A stretch of DNA of 16,615 nt, from the NCBI GenBank assembly GCA_023228645.1, contig JALOAT010000067.1, positions 1-16,615 of the forward strand, written 5' to 3'. Position numbers and translations under genes: made by a program. Position 1 is the stretch's first letter. Each line of letters starts with the position of its first letter. Shown here one piece after another: positions 13,789 to 16,615 of this stretch. This DNA comes from Gammaproteobacteria bacterium. GTDB taxonomy: Bacteria > Pseudomonadota > Gammaproteobacteria > Thiohalomonadales > Thiohalomonadaceae. The notes beneath the pieces were generated by a model. The model was given only the letters and a program-made list of their open reading frames with translations. It made no database searches and was not told the DNA's origin.

Positions 13789-14484
13789 TCAATAAGCCGT
13801 TACACGCTTGTGGCGCACTATCTGGTAGGCGCGTCCCAGGTAGCCCAGGGGGACGCTCCAGATGTGCACGAGCCGGGTGAAAGGAAAGAGCAGGAAGACC
13901 GTCATGCCGAAGAACAGATGCACCTTGAAGAGGGTATCCACCGGCGCGAGCAGGGCCGGATCGGCACGGAACATGGCGACGCTCTGCGCCCAGTCGGCCA
14001 GGGCGATCATGACCGTGGCATTGCCATGTCCGGCGTGGCCCAGCGACACCGGGATGGTGGAGAGCCCGAGTAGCAGCGTGCAGAGGAGCCAGCTGAGGAT
14101 GAAGATGTCCATCTTCCGGCTCACTGCGCGCACTCGTGGATTGGTCAGCCGGCGCAGCCAGAGCATCACGCCCCCGATCAGACACAAGGTTCCGAACACC
14201 GAGCCCGCCGCAATGGCGACGTACTGGTGCGCTAGATCGGAAACGCCCATGGCGAGAAACAGGCTGTGCGGCGTGAGCAGCCCCACCAGATGGCCGAAAA
14301 AGATGGCGATGATGCCGACGTGGAACAGGTTGCTGGCAAGGCGCATGTTGCCGCGCGCGAGCAGCTGGCTCGAATCGGTCTTCCAGGTGTATTGCTCCCT
14401 GTCGAACCGCACCCAACTGCCGATCAGGAACACGGTGCCGGCGAGATAGGGGTACACCCCGTAGAGAAAGTCGTGCAGATTCAT
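13789..14484 (-). CDS. narI: Respiratory nitrate reductase gamma subunit (cytochrome b)
   Basis: This 231-residue integral membrane protein starts MNLHDFLYGVYPYLAG and has five hydrophobic segments. The four haem-ligand histidines stand where the family has them: His55 and His65 in SNLFHVGIIAIFFGHLVG, His189 in TLFKVHLFFG and His207 in TRLVHIWSVP (E. coli uses 56, 66, 187, 205). NarI oxidises quinol on the periplasmic side and passes electrons through two b haems to NarH. The start ATG is preceded by aggaga about six bases upstream (14491-14496), which overlaps the narJ stop codon. narJ and narI are 10 bases apart, so they are co-translated. A strong terminator follows the gene. Confidence 0.97.
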   Translation of the reverse strand: MNLHDFLYGVYPYLAGTVFLIGSWVRFDREQYTWKTDSSQLLARGNMRLASNLFHVGIIAIFFGHLVGLLTPHSLFLAMGVSDLAHQYVAIAAGSVFGTLCLIGGVMLWLRRLTNPRVRAVSRKMDIFILSWLLCTLLLGLSTIPVSLGHAGHGNATVMIALADWAQSVAMFRADPALLAPVDTLFKVHLFFGMTVFLLFPFTRLVHIWSVPLGYLGRAYQIVRHKRVTAY

Positions 14485-14494
14485 GGCTGGTCTC

Positions 14495-15013
14495 CTAGGC
14501 TGCGCTACGCGCCAGATGCCCGTGGCGCTCCACGGTGCGAATCAGCGGCGCATAGGGTGACTGCTTTTTTTCCAGGCTTGAAGCGATGCCTTCAAGCACC
14601 TTCGCCGTCTCGCCGAGAAACATCCGCGCCTCCAACTCGTCGAGCGTGGCGGCGTACTCGAGGATGAGCGGCAGGTAGTCGGGCAGTTCACCCGGGCTCG
14701 CTTCCAGCCCATGGGTCTTGTAAAACTCGCCCAGTTCCACCAGGGCCGGCCCGCGTTCGCGGCTGTCGCCGAAGGTGTGGTGGGTGAGATGGAGGCTGTG
14801 CTCCGCCGTGAGATCGAAGGTCTCGACGTAGCGCGCCTGCAACTCGATCAGTGACTCGCTGCGCATCCATCGGATGACCTGCAGCAGTTCGCTCCGCTCG
14901 CTCGGCGAGAGCCCGGATTCACTGCTGACGATGTTGGTCATCGCATCGAGATTCTCCTGCAACTCACTATCGGGATAGTCGAGCAGGAGGGAAAGGACTT
15001 TGTAGATGAGCAT
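14495..15013 (-). CDS. narJ: Nitrate reductase assembly chaperone NarJ
   Basis: The start ATG 15013 gives 172 residues beginning MLIYKVLSLLLDYPD. The family landmarks are RYVETFD (61-67), HHTFGDSRERG (78-88) and LPDYLPLILEY (110-120). NarJ is a cytoplasmic chaperone of the TorD/DmsD-like group that binds the NarG N-terminus and lets the molybdenum cofactor be inserted before NarGH docks on NarI; it is not part of the final enzyme. gggga lies about seven bases upstream of the ATG. The frame is open far upstream through narH, but that extension is only the high-GC shadow of narH. It is shorter than E. coli NarJ (about 236 residues) and lacks the extra C-terminal tail, as many homologues do. Confidence 0.94.
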   Translation of the reverse strand: MLIYKVLSLLLDYPDSELQENLDAMTNIVSSESGLSPSERSELLQVIRWMRSESLIELQARYVETFDLTAEHSLHLTHHTFGDSRERGPALVELGEFYKTHGLEASPGELPDYLPLILEYAATLDELEARMFLGETAKVLEGIASSLEKKQSPYAPLIRTVERHGHLARSAA

Positions 15014-15057
15014 GGTAGTATCCCCGCTATCGCTGTTTCGTGGTTGGGTGCGGTGCA

Positions 15058-16615
15058 TCATTCCCCGCTCACCTTCTCGCGCCGCGGCGGCGGCACGAAC
15101 TCGATGGGCACCGCACTCGCGCTGCGTTTGGTCGGGAACAAAGAGAACCCCTGCTCGCCGGGCACGCTGTTGCCGAATTGCAGTCCGTTCTGTCCCTGAA
15201 AGGCGTAGTAATCCTCCTGGCGATACTCTTCGTGCGCAGTCGGGATGACGAAGCGGTCTTCGTAGTTGGCGATGGCGAGGTAACGGTACATTTCCTCGGC
15301 CTGCTCCCCGGTGAGGCCGACGCGATGGAGCATTGAGGCATCCTCCCGGCCCTCGATGCGCTTCATGCGCTGGTAGCTGCGCATGGCGATCAGCCGGTTG
15401 AGGGCGCTCTCGATGGGCGCCGTATCGCCGGCGGTGAGCAGGTTGGCGAGATAGCGCACCGGGAAACGCAAGGCATCGGCCTTGGGAATCACACCGTCCG
15501 CCTCGGTGGGCAGTGCACCCTGGTCGAGCTGGCTCTGCACCGGCGACAACGGCGGCACGTACCACATCATCGGCAGGGTGCGGTACTCGGGATGGATGGG
15601 GAAGGCGATCTTCCATTCCATGGCCATCTTCCATATCGGGGAACGTTGCGCCGCAGTGATCCAGCTCTCCGGGATGCCGTCCGCGCGCGCCTGTTCGATC
15701 ACCGCCGGGTCATTGGGATCGAGGAACATGTCGAGGTGGGAACGATACAGGTCACGCTCTTTTTCCGTGCCCGCCACCGCGCTGATGCGATCGGCGTCGT
15801 AGAGGATCACCCCCTGGTAGCGGATGCGTCCCACGCAGGACTCCGCGCAGACCGTCGGCATGCCCGACTCGATACGCGGGTAGCAGCCGATGCACTTCTC
15901 CGACTTGCCGGACTCCCAGTTGTAGTAGACCTTCTTGTAGGGGCATCCGGAGATGCACATACGCCAGCCGCGGCATTTGTCCTGATCCACCAGCACGATG
16001 CCGTCCTCCTCGCGCTTGTAGATGGAGCCCGCCGGGCAGGACGCCACACAGGCCGGGTTCAGGCAGTGGTTGCACAACCGCGGCAGATACATATGGAAGG
16101 TGTTCTTGAACTCAGAGTACATCTGCTTCTGAACGCCTTCGAAGTTCACATCCTCACTGCGTTTGTCGAATTCGCCTGCCAGATCGTCTTCCCAGTTCGG
16201 GCCCCACTCGATCTTTTCCATCCGGCTGCCGTCGAGCTGCGAGCGCGGCCGCGCGGTCGGCGCCGCCTCCGAAAGCCGCGCCTTTTGCAGATGGCCGTAG
16301 TCGTAGTCGAAAGGTACGTAATAGTCGTCGATCTGCGGTAGGTCCGGATTGGCGAAGATGTTCAGCAGCTTCTTCGCCCGGCCGCCGGCGCGCAGTTCCA
16401 GCTTGCCGTTGACGCGGGTCCAGCCGCCTCGCCACTTGTTTTGGTCTTCCCAGTTCCTGGGAAAACCGATGCCGGGTTTGGATTCCACATTGTTGAACCA
16501 GACATATTCGACACCCTTGCGATTGGTCCAGACGTTCTTGCAGGTGACCGAGCAGGTGTGACACCCGATGCATTTGTCGAGGTTCAGCACCATTGCGATT
16601 TGCGCACGTACTTTC
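15058..16615 (-). CDS. narH: Respiratory nitrate reductase beta subunit (start codon cut at window edge)
   Basis: The frame is open from the right edge and gives 518 residues; only the Met is missing. The first residues KVRAQIAMVLNLDKC match NarH numbering if the ATG sits at 16617-16615, with its G inside the window. Counting that Met as 1, the cluster ligands are Cys16/19/22/26, Cys182/185/190/194, Cys215/221/225 with Trp218, and Cys242/245/257/261. Trp218 in CRGWRMC replaces a fourth cysteine and is the normal mark of the 3Fe-4S cluster. NarH relays electrons from NarI to NarG on the cytoplasmic side of the membrane. It is followed 44 bases later by narJ. narG is expected directly upstream, outside the window. 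Confidence 0.98.
   Translation of the reverse strand, partial: KVRAQIAMVLNLDKCIGCHTCSVTCKNVWTNRKGVEYVWFNNVESKPGIGFPRNWEDQNKWRGGWTRVNGKLELRAGGRAKKLLNIFANPDLPQIDDYYVPFDYDYGHLQKARLSEAAPTARPRSQLDGSRMEKIEWGPNWEDDLAGEFDKRSEDVNFEGVQKQMYSEFKNTFHMYLPRLCNHCLNPACVASCPAGSIYKREEDGIVLVDQDKCRGWRMCISGCPYKKVYYNWESGKSEKCIGCYPRIESGMPTVCAESCVGRIRYQGVILYDADRISAVAGTEKERDLYRSHLDMFLDPNDPAVIEQARADGIPESWITAAQRSPIWKMAMEWKIAFPIHPEYRTLPMMWYVPPLSPVQSQLDQGALPTEADGVIPKADALRFPVRYLANLLTAGDTAPIESALNRLIAMRSYQRMKRIEGREDASMLHRVGLTGEQAEEMYRYLAIANYEDRFVIPTAHEEYRQEDYYAFQGQNGLQFGNSVPGEQGFSLFPTKRSASAVPIEFVPPPRREKVSGE

Noticed and set aside
14495..15634. NarJ with a 207-residue N-terminal extension
   Set aside because: The extension is the shifted frame of narH; NarJ proteins start at MLIYKVLSLL, where a ribosome-binding site is present.
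15058..16615. Missing cysteine in a NarH iron-sulfur motif as a defect
   Set aside because: Trp218 in place of cysteine is the normal NarH feature that makes the 3Fe-4S cluster.

Overview
This window looks like part of the chromosome of a GC-rich (roughly two thirds G+C) gammaproteobacterium. The evidence is the gene order leuS-lptE-holA, proA-nadD-rsfS-rlmH and maf-rng-yhdP-nitrilase, a gammaproteobacterial-type LPS-assembly lipoprotein, and gammaproteobacterial REP hairpins. The other half carries a membrane-bound nitrate reductase operon and a DsrC-family gene, which would fit a facultatively anaerobic, possibly sulfur-oxidising lineage. That ecological reading is inference; no genus can be named from the sequence alone.

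Plus strand, 1-11852: the 3' end of leuS, then lptE and holA (joined by 4-base ATGA overlaps), proA, nadD, rsfS, rlmH, maf, rng, the very large yhdP and a Nit1-type amidase. These are housekeeping functions: tRNA charging, outer-membrane LPS insertion, replication clamp loading, proline and NAD synthesis, ribosome silencing and rRNA methylation, nucleotide-pool cleaning, RNA processing, envelope lipid transport and metabolite repair. Three gaps in this run (holA/proA, rsfS/rlmH, rlmH/maf) each hold a copy of one inverted repeat, with a G-rich left arm built on a 9-base ggggaacac-like period and a C-rich right arm. In two of the copies a REP-type hairpin is nested between the arms.

Middle, 11853-12310: a non-coding gap between convergent genes. 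It holds a second, different repeat family (cctccgcg units), an inverted repeat, and about 275 bases I cannot assign.

Minus strand, 12311-16615: read in transcription order, narH (only its start codon is cut by the window edge), narJ, narI, a strong intrinsic terminator, a DsrC/TusE-family gene that lacks both family cysteines, and moaA. NarG presumably lies just beyond the right edge. NarH carries electrons through Fe-S clusters, NarI is the quinol-oxidising cytochrome b, NarJ matures the enzyme, and MoaA makes the first intermediate of the molybdenum cofactor that NarG needs. The set is therefore functionally coherent. The cysteine-free DsrC-like protein sitting inside it is the most interesting gene in the window.

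I found no complete new defence, mobile or biosynthetic system here. The unusual material is the repeats, the DsrC-like gene and its preceding terminator, and the apparent junction of two conserved gene clusters at a repeat.
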